A DNA stretch of 64,000 nucleotides from Physella acuta (GCF_028476545.1 NW_026733833.1:1-64000), one strand, 5' to 3'; shown: positions 32,655 to 44,636, numbered from the stretch's first letter. Program-made: numbers and translations. Notes: generated by a model from the letters alone, not told the origin.

Positions 32655-34059
32655 TGTGGTATAAGTGTCGTCACGTGGTTTGACCGGTTTCACGTGACAT
32701 TGGATTACTCGCCGTTGCCAAGAGACCATTTGTTGTTTAAACATGGGTTTACTCGGCGCTTTATGTGGGTCATGGTCAAGGACAGTTGATGTCATAATTT
32801 CGCAGTCACTTTAGCTGTGACATTGGTTTTGATGACGTTTTATATCAGAGAACCTGTCTGGTACGTACCGAAATATCGTAGAATATAGTTTTAGTCCACG
32901 TCAAATGCAGCGATTTCAATCGTCTTTGATGACAATGCAGGAGTATATAATTTTAATTTTTTTTTAAATCGATCAAAATATTCCTCACAACTTAACGCCG
33001 CTGAGTACAGTTCGTATCTCTCCGGGTACAATAGACGTAAACACGCGTAATAAAGATGGACCAACATAGATGAAAGGCTGGTGGATTTTAACTACCCTCA
33101 CATTGAAGTCACCTTTTATTACTGTTATTATTATTACTACTATTATTATCATCATTATTATTATTTTTATTATTAGGGGTCATGCCCCCCCCCCCACACA
33201 CACACAAATCCACTTAATTCCCTTTTAAAAGTCCATACGCGTCCAGTCAAATTTTTATCGGCCCCCTCCCCACCCCCCCACCCCCCACACCCGCCCCGTT
33301 GTGGACGTAATAAATGTATGACCCCTTAGCTTATTCAGTTTTGAAAAGGTTTTTTTTTCATACCACGTTTTAAAATAATGTGAATTAATATTTTAAATAA
33401 ATAATTTCCTGATTGTGTTTGCATGTTATGTAACAACACTCCCCCCCCCCCCCTTCCCCCTCCCCCATCCTACGCTAAGCCGTCGGCCTCCCATTGACAA
33501 AGAGAAGAGCACTGCGGTTATTCTGGTGGAGGCGAGTTGTCGTTTAGTAGTACACACCGGCCTGTCTCGAGTTGTTTGAAAGCGTAAAGAGTAAAGAGGG
33601 ATAACTCCGAGCGTTTAAATGTGGCATTTCCGTTTCTTAAAATAGACCACTGGCGTGCTGGGGAGCCATTGAAATTGTGGGGAGTACGTGTTGATAAAGT
33701 CATAAAAAAAACATTTTTATTCTGGGTCATGGAGAGCAATAACTCTTGAAAATTGGGACCGTTTTGAGTTCAAGTTGTATTATTCTGAATGGGATAGTTT
33801 GAGCAGAAGTTGTGGGGTTAAATTTGCAAGTTGGATACATTTTGACAGGGATTCTTGATGTAGAAAGATAAATTTTATTTTATACGCAATTTATTTCTGG
33901 CATCTTTGGGGGTGGTGGTTGTTTTATACGTTATGTGTCATCCAAATTAAATGCGTACTGTCCGCATACATGCTTTGTATATATAGCAAGCTATTATAAT
34001 TTTTGTCACATAGGGTGATTTCTATCTGAGAGGTCACAGCGCACAGGTTAAATGTCAGA
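32655..34059. other. Intergenic with (TTA)n and C tracts
   Basis: Contains a (TTA/TTG)n microsatellite at 33118-33178 and C runs at 33186-33200, 33260-33290 and 33437-33455. The minus-strand frame of 73 codons at 33518-33739 has no recognisable domain. Confidence 0.45.
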
Positions 34060-34370
34060 GGTCAAATCAGTCTAGTTATATTTTAGAGGTAATAACAAGT
34101 CATATATCTGGGATAAAACGCGTTATATATCGGGAGTCACATCAAAGGAGTTGTATATACGGAGTCACAGCAAACAAGTTATATATATATATGGGGTCAT
34201 ACCAGATAAATTATACATACTATGGAGTCACATGAAACAAGTAAGGAGTCACACCAAGCTCGTCAAATACCATAAGTCACAGCATACAAGTAATATACAC
34301 ATCACACCAAACACCTTATATTTCCGGGTCAATTCATAAAAGTTAAAAATCAAATGTTACACCAATTATA
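34060..34370. repeat. Degenerate ~33-bp tandem repeat
   Basis: Phrases ggagtcacaycaaacaagtt and atatatcgggagtcaca recur about nine times with strong divergence. Confidence 0.65.
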
Positions 34371-34433
34371 CTTCAATGATTATTGGACTACATCAAATTC
34401 CAATCAAGACTCACGTAAAAGCGTATGAAAGTG

Positions 34434-34592
34434 TAAAAAGTAAAGATTCCTTTTTAGACCCAACGATCCATTGGGCAGATGAAGTTGAGTTCATATGTTT
34501 CTTGACCTTAGCATATAAACGGGTAATGTGATCAGCACTATGCCCAGCCTCCTTTGCTTTTTCTAACGTGAGTTGGGTACACATCAGAGTAT
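34434..34592 (-). repeat. SINE family A, 3' portion
   Basis: Includes the family's 3' terminus (aaagtaaagattcc, aacgatccattgggcagatg) and the body up to taacgtgagttgggta. The head side is lost. Confidence 0.8.
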
Positions 34593-34599
34593 GACAGTG

Positions 34600-35050
34600 T
34601 GGTCAGCTTATCATTGTGGTCTAAATCAGCCTCGGTGGTTCTCAAACTTGGGACGGTACCACCACAAGAGTCGCGCGTGAGTGTGTGGGACAACACAGCG
34701 CGGTGCCGTATTGCTCACCCCGTGTCACATCTGCTGCAGGCGGTTGTTGAAGCCTGTGTGTCATAGTTGCCTTATAGAGACTCATGGTTGATGGTTATTC
34801 GTAATAATCCCTCTCATTGGTGTGTGTGGGTAGCTTACTTCTGTACTCGAAGGTGCGTGTGTGTTGCTTACTTCTGTACTTGAAGTAACTAAGAGGATTG
34901 GAGGTATAAAGCTACTGTTGATAGATCACAATACGTTATAGTCGCCATAGTAGCCTACAATGGCTAAAATGTACATGGGTCCATAGTATAGTTATATGCA
35001 GTTTTGATGTATTTTTTCGCATACATGCACATTAACGTATACAGATGTAT
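34600..35050. other. Intergenic
   Basis: No gene. A phrase CGGTGGTTCTCAAACTTGGG at 34635 resembles a hAT-type end, but I found no partner. Confidence 0.4.
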
Positions 35051-35081
35051 ATTTGTATGAGCATATATGTGTGTATATGAA

Positions 35082-35280
35082 TGTATGTATGTATGTATGT
35101 ATGTATGTATGTATGTATGTATGTATGTATGTATGTATGTATGTATGTATGTATGTATGTATGTATGTATGTATACATGCATCCATGTATGTATGTATGT
35201 ATGTATTAAAGCATTCATGTATGTATGCATGCATGCATCCATGTATGTATGTATGCATGCATGTAGACATGCATGCATTA
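35082..35280. repeat. (ATGT)n microsatellite
   Basis: Pure ATGT from about 35084 to 35172, then interrupted units (atgcatgc, atccatgt) to 35280. Cys-Met-Tyr-Val frames are artefacts. Confidence 0.97.
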
Positions 35281-35735
35281 TTTAGGTTAGGATGTAATAA
35301 TGTTTTGTGTACATACGCACATACCCATATACACCATACATCTAAAGTAATGTGTGTTGTTAAATAAAGGAATTGTTACCAGCGCCATAAACTTAGTTTT
35401 TAAACTAGGATCAGTGATTAGGGTTACTGCTACCGTGTCTAAACGCTTTTCATGTGGGCAAATGAACAGTGAATGTGCACGTGTTACAATAGCAACATAG
35501 CATTACGTTTTCAGGGATTCTCACAAAACGTACAGGAGGTTGCCCCTATACTCAGTGTTCGACCCCCCCCCCTACTGCCACGCATGCAGTGACCTCACCC
35601 GTGCACGTGAGTTCTAACGATCCGCTCACACTTGCATCTGTCGCGTGCGATTAATTTTTTTTTTTATGCTATGTGGTACATATTGGTCAAATACCTTGAC
35701 ATTTTTTTGGTATTATATTTGTTCATTTATATTTC
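35281..35735. other. Intergenic
   Basis: No gene or clear repeat seen. Confidence 0.45.
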
Positions 35736-35736
35736 C

Positions 35737-35737
35737 T

Positions 35738-35793
<56 letters not shown>

Positions 35794-35850
35794 ACGCCAT
35801 GTTGCCTCCCTGCCCCCCCACCCCCCCCCCACCATACCCCCCCCCCCAGC
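35737..35850. repeat. (TC)n microsatellite and C tracts
   Basis: TC dinucleotides at 35739-35789, followed by C-rich sequence to 35850. Confidence 0.95.
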
Positions 35851-36103
35851 TCTCATCTCATGCAACCGCCCATACGCACGTTTCTGTATATCCACTATAC
35901 GCACGTGCAGCTGTTGGTCTTAGCGTATTGAACTGGATGATATGGATCGTGTGTGGTGTGGTAAGTGAGTGTGGTGGTGTGTGTGTGTTTTACCGTAATC
36001 TAAGCGTATCGATTTTCTCTTGCCTCCTATACTTACACCGGCTTTTATAGTCACATACATATTACTGTAAAGCTCCCTATTTTCTCCTACTTGCCTTTTA
36101 CAG

Positions 36104-36395
<292 letters not shown>

Positions 36396-36559
36396 GTTTA
36401 TATGTAAATGTGTATTACTTTAAAATTCGGGGCAGGGGGTTGTCCTCTCTTACGTCTTACCGTAAAACTACTATTTTTTCTTTGTCAAATTTCGTTTAAT
36501 AAAAATGTATTGCATAACTCTAATTTCCCAGCCGCATCTTGCTAAAAGGTAAAGCGTAA

Positions 36560-36960
36560 CACTACTTTGGTATGCTAGACACAACCCCCATCGGCGGATG
36601 AATACGTTGGAATACGTTCCAATGCGCTGTCAATAACGGGGACATCCATTCACGGTCGCACTGAGCCGGTGACCCCGTGACCTTTGCTTGACAAAGGTCA
36701 GCACTAATTGTGTGTAAAGGGGGAGGGGTCCACCGGGCGATGAGAGAGTTAGGGCGATCATATCGCGTTGCTGTCCCGCGCTTAACCTAGTTGCGGTGTG
36801 TCGGTGTGGTACAGCACGTTGGGTTGGCTATTCTGGTTACGTCATAGGTGTGCTGGCTACGTTGTAGCGTGTGTGCAACGTCACGTTGTGTTTGGTACGT
36901 CATGTATGTACTTGGTTTGGCTGCTCTTGTTACTTCATAAATCTACTTTTTATACCATGC
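36560..36960. promoter_or_regulatory. CpG-richer single-copy stretch with a receptor-like palindrome
   Basis: CpGs are denser than in the flanks. The perfect inverted repeat TGACCTTTG-CTTGA-CAAAGGTCA lies at 36678-36700. Each arm holds an AGGTCA half-site extended as in HNF4/RXR-type elements. It is 1.2 kb upstream of the candidate exon at 37892. Regulatory function is inferred. Confidence 0.3.
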
Positions 36961-36989
36961 TTTACTTGTTATATCTTGAATATTTATAG

Positions 36990-37830
36990 TACAGTATGGC
37001 TGTGCATAGTACAACTTGGCTGTGCGTTGTACAACATGGTTGTACATAGTACGCCATGGGTGTACTTATGGCTGTACATCTATACAACATGGCTGTACAT
37101 ATTACAATATGGCTGTACATAGTACAACATAGATGCACATAGTACACCATGGCTGTACATAGTACAACATAGATGTACATAGTACAACATAGATGTACAT
37201 AGTACAACATAGATGTACATAGTACAACATAGATGTACATAGTGCAACATAGATGTACATAGTACAACATAGATGTACATAGTACAACATAGATGTACAT
37301 ATTACAATATGGCTGTACATAGTACAACATAGATGCACATAGTACACCATGGCTGTACATAGTACAACATAGATGCACATAGTACACCATGGCTGTACAT
37401 AGTACAACATAGATGTACATAGTACAACATAGATGTACATAGTACAACATAGATGTACATATTACAATATGGCTGTACATAGTACAACATAGATGCACAT
37501 AGTACACCATGGCTGTACATAGTACAACATAGATGCACATAGTACACCATGGCTGTGCATAGTACAACATAGATGTACATAGTACAACATAGATGTACAT
37601 AGTACAACATAGATGTACATAGTGCAACATAGATGTACATAGTACAACATAGATGTACATAGTACAACATAGATGTACATAGTGCAACATGGCTGTACAT
37701 AGTACAACATAGATGTACGTAGTGCAACATGGCTGTACATAGTACAACATAGATGTACACAGTACAACATGACTCTACATAGTACACCATGGCTGTACTC
37801 ATGGCTGTGCATGGAACATCATGGCTGTTC
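36990..37830. repeat. 20-bp minisatellite
   Basis: About 40 copies of AGTACAACATAGATGTACAT with variants (ggctgtacat, gatgcacat, acaccatgg, attacaatat) that recur in blocks, so there is higher-order structure. Frames of up to 262 codons on the minus strand arise because 60 bp of repeat equals 20 codons without a stop. There is no evidence of a gene. Confidence 0.95.
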
Positions 37831-37891
37831 TAGTTATATCTTGTATCAACTAAACCCGCCTATTACTTTTTTCTTTTATCCTTGTCAACAG

Positions 37892-37946
37892 ATATTGGGA
37901 CTGTCCGGATGAAAAAGTTGACCGAATCACGTGATCTATCCATCTG
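37892..37946 (+). CDS. Candidate 55-bp internal coding exon
   Basis: The acceptor has a long pyrimidine tract (ttttttcttttatccttgtcaacag, 37867-37891) and the donor is CTG|GTGAGTACTG. Only one frame is open through it; it includes MKKLTESRDLSIW. Two bases precede that frame and two bases of the last codon (TG) remain. The exon at 8105-8120 supplies the missing first base, and the exon at 47427 starts with G, completing TGG. The protein is not recognised. This is the best splice-signal pair in the window outside the transposase. Confidence 0.45.
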
Positions 37947-37981
37947 GTGAGTACTGTACTGATAGGCCTTGACATGACGAG

Positions 37982-39006
37982 ACTAGTGCGCTCAACGATT
38001 CTAGACCCGCCATCTCTGTATCATAACGTTGTTAGCTCGATGTCCTAGTGCGCTCAACGATTCTAGACCCGCCATCTCTGTATCATAACGTTGTTAGCTC
38101 GATGTCCTAGTGAGCTCAACGATTCTAGACCCGCCATCTCTGTATCATAACGTTGTTAGCTCGATGTCCTAGTGCGCTCAACGATTCTAGACCCGCCATC
38201 TCTGTATCATAACGTTGTTAGCTCGATGTCCTAGTGCGCTCAACGATTCTAGACCCGCCATCTCTGTATCATAACGTTGTTAGCTCGATGTCCTAGTGCG
38301 CTCAACGATTCTAGACCCGCCATCTCTGTATCATAACGTTGTTAGCTCGATGTCCTAGTGCGCTCAACGATTCTAGACCCGCCATCTCTGTATCATAACG
38401 TTGATAGCTCGATGTCCTAGGGCGCTGAACGATTCTAGATTCTAGACCCGCCATCTCTGTATCATAACGTTGTTAGCTCGATGTCCTAGGGCGCTGAACG
38501 ATTCTAGATTCTAGACCCGCCATCTCTGTATCATAACGTTGTTAGCTCAATGTCCTAGTGCGCTCAAAGATTCTAGACCCGCCATCTCTGTATCATAACG
38601 TTGTTAGCTCGATGTCCTAGTGCGCTCAACGATTCTAGACCCACCAGCATCTCTGTATCATAACGTTGTTAGCTCGATGTCCTAGTGCGCTCAAAGATTC
38701 TAGACCCGCCATCTCTGTATCATAACGTTGTTAGCTCGATGTCCTAGTGCGCTCAAAGATTCTAGACCCGCCATCTCTGTATCATAACGTTGTTAGCTCG
38801 ATGTCCTAGTGCGCTCAAAGATTCTAGACCCGCCATCTCTGTATCATAACGTTGTTAGCTCGATGTCCTAGGGCGCTCAAAGATTCTAGACCCGCCATCT
38901 CTGTATCATAACGTTGTTAGCTCGATGTCCTAGGGTGGTCAACGATTCTAGACCCACCAGCATCTCTGAATCATAACGTCGATAACTCAATGTCCTAGGG
39001 TGGTCA
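37982..39006. repeat. 62-bp minisatellite, ~16 copies
   Basis: A highly uniform unit containing CCTAGTGCGCTCAACGATTC, tagacccgccatctctgtat and cataacgttgttagctcgat plus gt. Two units have an extra attctaga duplication and two have an inserted cag. It begins only 35 bp after the candidate exon's donor. Confidence 0.97.
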
Positions 39007-39009
39007 AGT

Positions 39010-39370
39010 CTAGCTTGTCTAGTTCTCTCTTGTTAGAGGCGTCAGTTCTTTTAGATTCTACTAGTGTTTCTTCGGGGAGGCACTGTTCCCCTCCCCACCC
39101 CTGAAGCTAGTCTAACCCACCCCCATTTCTTCCAGTCAAAACAGAAAATATAATTTATATGGATAGTATAAACTTTAACGACTTTCAAATCTCTTTGAAT
39201 TCGACACTTCAAACTCGAACTCATATATATTTGTTTTTTTTTAAACCACGTCCGTGTCATTCCAGTTGCTGATCTTCCTTTCAAAAGATTTCTCCTTGAG
39301 ATTAGTTTACCTCTATATACGTTTTCACTGTAGGTTATATTTTATGACATTACTGGACTGAATAGTAAGC
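39010..39370. other. Intergenic
   Basis: No gene. The stretch at 39140-39180 (tataatttatatgg, tataaactttaac) faintly resembles an inverted family A MITE core. Confidence 0.4.
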
Positions 39371-39374
39371 TTAC

Positions 39375-40625
39375 TGACTCCTAATAACTAGCCACACATT
39401 ATCTCTGACTCCAAAGTAACTAGCCTCACATTTTCTCTTACTTCAAACTAGTCTCACTTTTTCTCTGACTCCAAACTAGCCACACATTTTCTCTGACTCC
39501 AAACTAACTAGCCTCACATTTTCTCTGACTCCAAACTAACTAGCCACACATTTTCTCTGACTCCAAACTAGCCACTCATTTTCTCTGACTCCAAACTAAC
39601 TAGCCACACATTTTCTCTGACTCCAAACTAACTAGCGACACATGTTCTCTGACTTCAAACTAACTAGCCTCACATTTTCTCTGACTCCAAACTAACTAGC
39701 CTCACATTTTCTCTGACTCCAAACTAACCTCACATTTTCTCTGACTCCAAACTAACTAGCCTCACATTTTCTCTGACTTCAAACTAACTAGCCTCACATT
39801 TTCTCTGACTCCAAACTAACTAGCCTCACATTTTCTCTGACTCCAAACTAACCTCACATTTTCTCTGACTCCAAACTAACTAGCCTCACATTTTCTCTGA
39901 CTTCAAACTAACTAGCCTCACATTTTCTCTGACTCCAAACTAACTAGCCTCACATTTTCTCTGACTCCAAACTAACCTCACATTTTCTCTGACTCCAAAC
40001 TAACTAGCCACACATTTTCTCTGACTTCAAACTAACTAGCATCACATTTTCTCTGACTCCAAACTAACTAGCCTCACATTTTCTCTGACTCCAAACTAAC
40101 CTCACATTTTCTCTGACTCCAAACTAACCTCACATTTTCTCTGACTCCAAACTAACTAGCCTCACATTTTCTCTGACTTCAAACTAACTAGCCTCACATT
40201 TTCTCTGACTCCAAACTAACTAGCCTCACATTTTCTCTGACTTCAAACTAACTAGCCTCACATTTTCTCTGACTCCAAACTAACTAGCCACACATTTTTC
40301 TCTGACTCCAAACTCACTAGCCTCACATTTTCTCTGACTCCAAACTCACTAACCTCACATTTTCTCTGACTCCAAACTAACTAGCCTCACATTTTCTCTG
40401 ACTCCAAACTCACTAGCCTCACATTTTCTCTGACTCCAAACTAACTAGCCACGCATTTTCTCTGACTCCAAACTAACTAGCCACACATTTTCTCTGACTC
40501 CAAACTAACTAGCCACACATTTTCTCCGACTCCAAACAAACTAGCCTCACATTTTCTCTGACTCCAAACTAGCAACACATTTTCTCTGACTCCAAACTAA
40601 CTAGCCTCACATTTTCTCTAACTAA
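39375..40625. repeat. 32/28-bp minisatellite with 124-bp higher-order repeat
   Basis: About 40 units of CACATTTTCTCTGACTCCAA plus actaactagcct. A 28-bp variant lacks four bases (tagc). The variant gacttcaaac recurs at 124-bp intervals (about 39652, 39776, 39900, 40024), equal to 32+28+32+32, so blocks were duplicated. Confidence 0.96.
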
Positions 40626-41070
40626 ATCTTAATGACCACATATTTCTAAAGACTTACTCTTGATAAAACACCACAAAAATGTACGTTCCTCCAAGTTAAA
40701 AAAAAAAAAAAAAATTCTTATTGATCAGCCGTAAAAATACAACATAGGTTTCTCTCATTCTTTGGATGTAATTCAATGGTCACTTCACCGTGTATATCAA
40801 AAGTAGAGAAAAAAAAATATTTTTCTATTCTCGGTATTGATCTGGTAGCTATTTCTGATGTGTGTATGTTTTCTACCACCTGTTTCTGGCCCAGTTTAAA
40901 AAAAAAATTCCAGCCACTTTGATTAGTTTTTTCTTGGATATCTTTGATATTCTGGGTTGAAGGAAACGTGTTTTGGGGTTTAGATGAGGATGTGTCTGCT
41001 GTGTTTCCGGGGTGTGTTAGTGACGTCAGTGTTTGCTACAGCAAGTTTTACACACTAGCTAACGTAAGGC
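40626..41070. other. AT-rich intergenic
   Basis: A run of about 17 A at 40699. No gene is seen. Confidence 0.5.
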
Positions 41071-41074
41071 ATGT

Positions 41075-41328
41075 GGGACGGCGTGGCCTAGCGGTGGAGC
41101 GCTAGACTATTAACCCGATAGTTTCGAGTTCGAATCCGGGTTCAGGTTAGTGGAACGTCCCTGAGTCCACCCAACTCTGATGGGTACCTGACTCACGTTA
41201 GGGAAAGTCAATGCGGCTTGGCATAGTGCTGACCACTTTATCCCTTTATATGCCGAAGTTAAGAAACTCTACTTCATCTGCGCTGGCCAATGGATCGTTA
41301 GAGCCTAATGAGGAATCTTTACTTTAAC
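41075..41328 (+). repeat. tRNA-derived SINE, family A, best full-length copy
   Basis: The head GGGACGGCGTGGCCTAGCGG holds an A box, and gagttcgaatccgg holds a B box. The body reads cctgagtccacccaactctg, GATGGGTACCTGACTCACGT, gcatagtgctgaccacttta, tccctttatatgccgaag, gaaactctacttcatctg. The 3' end is aatggatcgttagagcc, then aggaatctttacttt. About 254 bp. More than a dozen related copies lie in this window in both orientations. Confidence 0.93.
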
Positions 41329-41633
41329 ACAAGTCATATGCGTGATATGATATATAGAGCCATTAATCTGCGTATGACAGCAGACCGAGGGCTGATAACT
41401 AAGTGGAAAGGCCGTTTATCCTAACATTATGTTTCTAATTATAGTAACATATTGTATGACATTACCGACTTCCGGTGGAGAATTTTCGAGACCAATGGTT
41501 TGGGCTCTGTTTATTTTTTTTTCTACACGTTTTTTTTTTAATAAACTAATATTTGTATGTGTTCGTTGTAGAAACTAGTGGGATTGTAGTTTGTGTGTCG
41601 CCTGTTAACTATGCAATATTTTTGGGACGGTGT

Positions 41634-41815
41634 GGTCGGGTAGTAGAGCTTTGATGGGATCTGACTTACGTTATGGATATGAAAATAAAAGGCCGGGCAT
41701 AGTTAAAATCCCATAATCCCTTTATATGTCGGGGCCAAGAAACAGATGAACTCTACTTTATCTGCCATATGGATCATCAGGTCCAAACGGGAAGCTTCCT
41801 TTTTATGCAATGATG
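41634..41815 (+). repeat. SINE family A with internal deletion
   Basis: Head GGGACGGTGTGGTCGGGTAG joins directly to gatgggatctgacttacg, losing the B-box region. The rest of the body and the 3' end (ggatcatcaggtcc) are kept. Confidence 0.85.
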
Positions 41816-41892
41816 TTAGTTCATTGGCCACAAAAACGGACGAACTCCATGCTTTACTTGCCCCATGAAAGGAGAATACAATGCCATTAGTC

Positions 41893-42325
41893 GTTGCCGT
41901 TACTATACAAATAGTTCTTCTCATTGCTATACACTTAGTACGTCATATTGCTATACACAGTAGTTCCCATTTCTATACACAATAGTTGCCATTGCAATAT
42001 ACAATAGTTCCCATTGGTATATTCAATCGTTACTATACAAATAGTTCTTCTCATTGCTATACACTTAGTACGTCATATTGCTATACACAGTAGTTCCCAT
42101 TTCTATACACAATAGTTGCCATTGCAATATACAATAGTTCCCATTGGTATATTCAATAGTTCCCATTGCTATACATAATATTACCCATTGCTATATTCAA
42201 TAGTTCCCATTGCTATATACACAATAGTTCCCATTGCTATACATATAGTTCCCATTGCTGTACATAATAGTTCCCATTGCTATATACACAATAGTTCCCA
42301 TTATTATACATACTCAGTACTTCTC
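41893..42325. repeat. ~22-24-bp minisatellite with a 130-bp duplication
   Basis: Units such as CATTGCTATACACAATAGTT plus ccc. A block beginning gttactatacaaatagttc at 41899 is repeated at 42029, an offset of 130 bp, nearly unchanged. Confidence 0.92.
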
Positions 42326-42582
42326 CATTCTCTCTAACTTCACCCACATTTAGTCACATACCTTTAAAGTAAAAAAAAAAATATCTTTCCCTTCCATCTG
42401 CATACCATAAAAGGCCAAAGTACACACGGCTAATCGAAAGACTATAAAATAAAAATCAACTGGCTTAAGATGTTAATGGTGGGGTGGGGCGAGGTTGTAG
42501 ATAAGATGGTGGACCTGTGGGTCTCGTGACTAACATTCAGCCCCCCCCCCCCCCCCAATTTGTTTTTCACCATCTACATATT
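42326..42582. other. Intergenic with C tract
   Basis: A run of C at 42540-42556. No gene is seen. Confidence 0.5.
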
Positions 42583-42845
42583 CAGTGATTCTTTTAGATA
42601 ATTTTCTTTTGAGGGGGACGGGGTGGACTGGTTAGAGTATATATTTTCTATTTAAATTCTATTTCGCTCAGCCGAGGGAGGGGGGGGGGAGTGGTTAGAC
42701 CTGCATCGCAGGGTGGACTCTATTTTTTTTTAAATTTCATCTGCTCTTTGAGACGCTAGTTGTAGAAAATATTTTACTTTCTCATCGAATTTGGCCTTAT
42801 TTCATTCTCCCCGCTTCCCTGGAGTGATGCATGAAAGAAACTATA
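42583..42845. mobile_element. hAT-like MITE, family A, diverged
   Basis: Left end CAGTGATTCTTTTAGA, right end atgcatgaaagaaactata. The flanks TACATATT and TACATACT match at 7 of 8. The core gttagagtatatattttc, then atttcgctc, is recognisable. The interior is longer than in other copies. Confidence 0.7.
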
Positions 42846-42911
42846 TACATACTTTTCAAGTTTTTTTTTTAGCAGATAGGCCTACTCGGTGTTGGTTATA
42901 TGGGTCTACAC

Positions 42912-43050
42912 CAGTGGTTCTTAACCTTTTTGGGGGTATCGAACCCCACCAGTTTCAAATGCGCATTCGCCAAACCATTTCATAGTTTTTATGGTCCTTA
43001 CTGACAAAATCCGATCGCGAATCATATGAGTTGGGTGTGTGTCTTGACCA
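42912..43050. mobile_element. hAT (Charlie-like) MITE, family C, truncated
   Basis: Starts CAGTGGTTCTTAACCTTTTT and matches the copy at 27405 through ctgacaaaatccgat and gtgtgtcttga, then homology stops. The right end is missing. Confidence 0.8.
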
Positions 43051-43428
43051 CCACTGACCACTAGTCAGCACTTTATATTATCAACAAAATGTATGGAGTC
43101 ATACGTCGATATATTGTACATTTATGGGATCGGGGTCGGAGATCTGGGAAGGGGTCGTGGGTCTAATTTGGTTACATTATTTGGTTGGGATCCTTTTTTT
43201 TTTTTTAGGAGGGTTTTAGTCTTTAACGTTTAATAGCTGTATTTGGATATTTTGTCAGCTGTTTTATCGACCAGATTTTAGGGGGCGGAGTCATTAATCA
43301 GAGGGTTGGGACCGAAGTCTTGATATTCGATTTTGTTGTAGACTGGAGGGTGGGGGGTGGGTCTTGTTCTTAACATTTAATTGTAACTGGGGAAGTAGGC
43401 TGTTATGATGACCAGTAATTTTAGATCG
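43051..43428. other. Intergenic
   Basis: No gene or clear repeat seen. Confidence 0.45.
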
Positions 43429-43620
43429 TGGACGACGTGGCCTATCGATAGAGCGCTACACTGCTAACCCGAGAGTCTCGAGTTCGAATCTGGGTTACAA
43501 CGTCCCTGATGGGCGCTTAATTCACGTTAGGGTAAAAAAGACGGCTGAGCATAGTGCTGACCACACTATCCCTTCATATGCCTATGTCATTTCAACAGAT
43601 GAACTCTGCTTCATAACAGG
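43429..43620 (+). repeat. SINE family A, near full length
   Basis: Head GACGACGTGGCCTATCGATA, strong B box gagttcgaatctgg, then a shortened body (cgtccctgatgggcgctta) and gcatagtgctgaccacact onward. Confidence 0.9.
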
Positions 43621-44000
43621 TGTGGACAGCAATGGGGGCTATTGTGAATAACCACTCTATCGTCTTGTTCGCGTTCGATACAATTGCTTTCAAATTTTTG
43701 AAAACTATTTTTTTTGTATGCTATAAACAATAGCTTACAGTACCCACCCGTTTCAAGTTTTCTTAATATACAATGCACGGTTGTGCGGTTATACCTAAAT
43801 TCATACACCCCCCCCCCCCCCTATTCAACATTTACTTTGTATTCTGCTGTTTGCTGGTTTAACCCCCCCCCCCCCCCTCCCCGTGACTTACATTCCCCTA
43901 CTGTGATGGAATGCGCCCAAACAACTTAGATCCTGACACTGTTAGCTAGCACCTACATAACGCCCTTTTTTTTTCTTACCTCCCTTATTTTTATTTTGTT
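43621..44000. other. Intergenic with C tracts
   Basis: C runs at 43807-43821 and 43863-43877. Proline-rich frames over them are artefacts. Confidence 0.5.
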
Positions 44001-44004
44001 GCTG

Positions 44005-44265
44005 TAGTGATCTAATTGTGTTATTAAAATTATGATATTTGGATCACTGCTTCTTTCTGGACCGGGTATTCATATTTTATTTCTTTTCTCGCGATGCATA
44101 TGTACACATTCTTTTTTGTTAGCACAGTTGAGGTCTAATTGTATATTAAAATGTTATATATTTAGATCATTTCACTTTAACCCGTCTTCATATTTTTTTC
44201 TTTCTCTGCTCTTGCGATGAGTATGCGCAGTTGTGATCTAATTGTGCATTAGATTGCGAGGATGT
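44005..44265. repeat. Imperfect ~115-bp repeat, about 2.3 copies
   Basis: The order gatctaattgt, attaaaat, atttggatca, cttcatattttatttctttt, cgcgatg recurs at about 44009, 44131 and (partly) 44236, with about 20 percent divergence by eye. Confidence 0.65.
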
Positions 44266-44399
44266 TTGGATCAGGTACCTGTTGAGTGTGACGCCTACTA
44301 AGGGCTAGATACGGCTGGGGTGTGGGACGCCGTCAAGGTTGGTTGGATGGGAACCGGGTGTATCCTCGCTGGCTCCGGGAATTTGATGCGCTACATGTG

Positions 44400-44434
44400 T
44401 GTGTGGGGGGGGGGGGGGGGGGGGGTGGGGGGGT
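44400..44434. repeat. G tract
   Basis: About 30 G interrupted by a single T; possible G-quadruplex former on the plus strand. Confidence 0.9.
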
Positions 44435-44550
44435 AAACATAGGTAGGAGGTACGGTGATTTGCAGTGTCTGCATAATTTATTAGTGTCTACAATCATAGT
44501 TTTAATGAGACTTTTCATGGAAATTGGAAAGTAGTGAGGAGGAGTGCTTT

Positions 44551-44552
<2 letters not shown>

Positions 44553-44634
<82 letters not shown>
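44553..44634. repeat. (TA)n microsatellite
   Basis: Uninterrupted TA, about 80 bp. Confidence 0.97.

Positions 44635-44636
<2 letters not shown>

Noticed and set aside
34635-34740. Possible fourth hAT-type end (CGGTGGTTCTCAAACTTGGG)
   Set aside because: No matching inverted end or 8-bp duplication found.
36962-37812. Minus-strand frames up to 262 codons
   Set aside because: Entirely inside the 20-bp minisatellite; overlapping alternative frames are equally open.
39140-39180. Inverted family A MITE core
   Set aside because: Similarity is limited to an AT-rich ~35-bp stretch with no ends.
41075-41150. Possible functional tRNA gene
   Set aside because: A and B boxes are present but the sequence continues into a dispersed repeat body and does not fold convincingly as a full tRNA; it is a SINE head.
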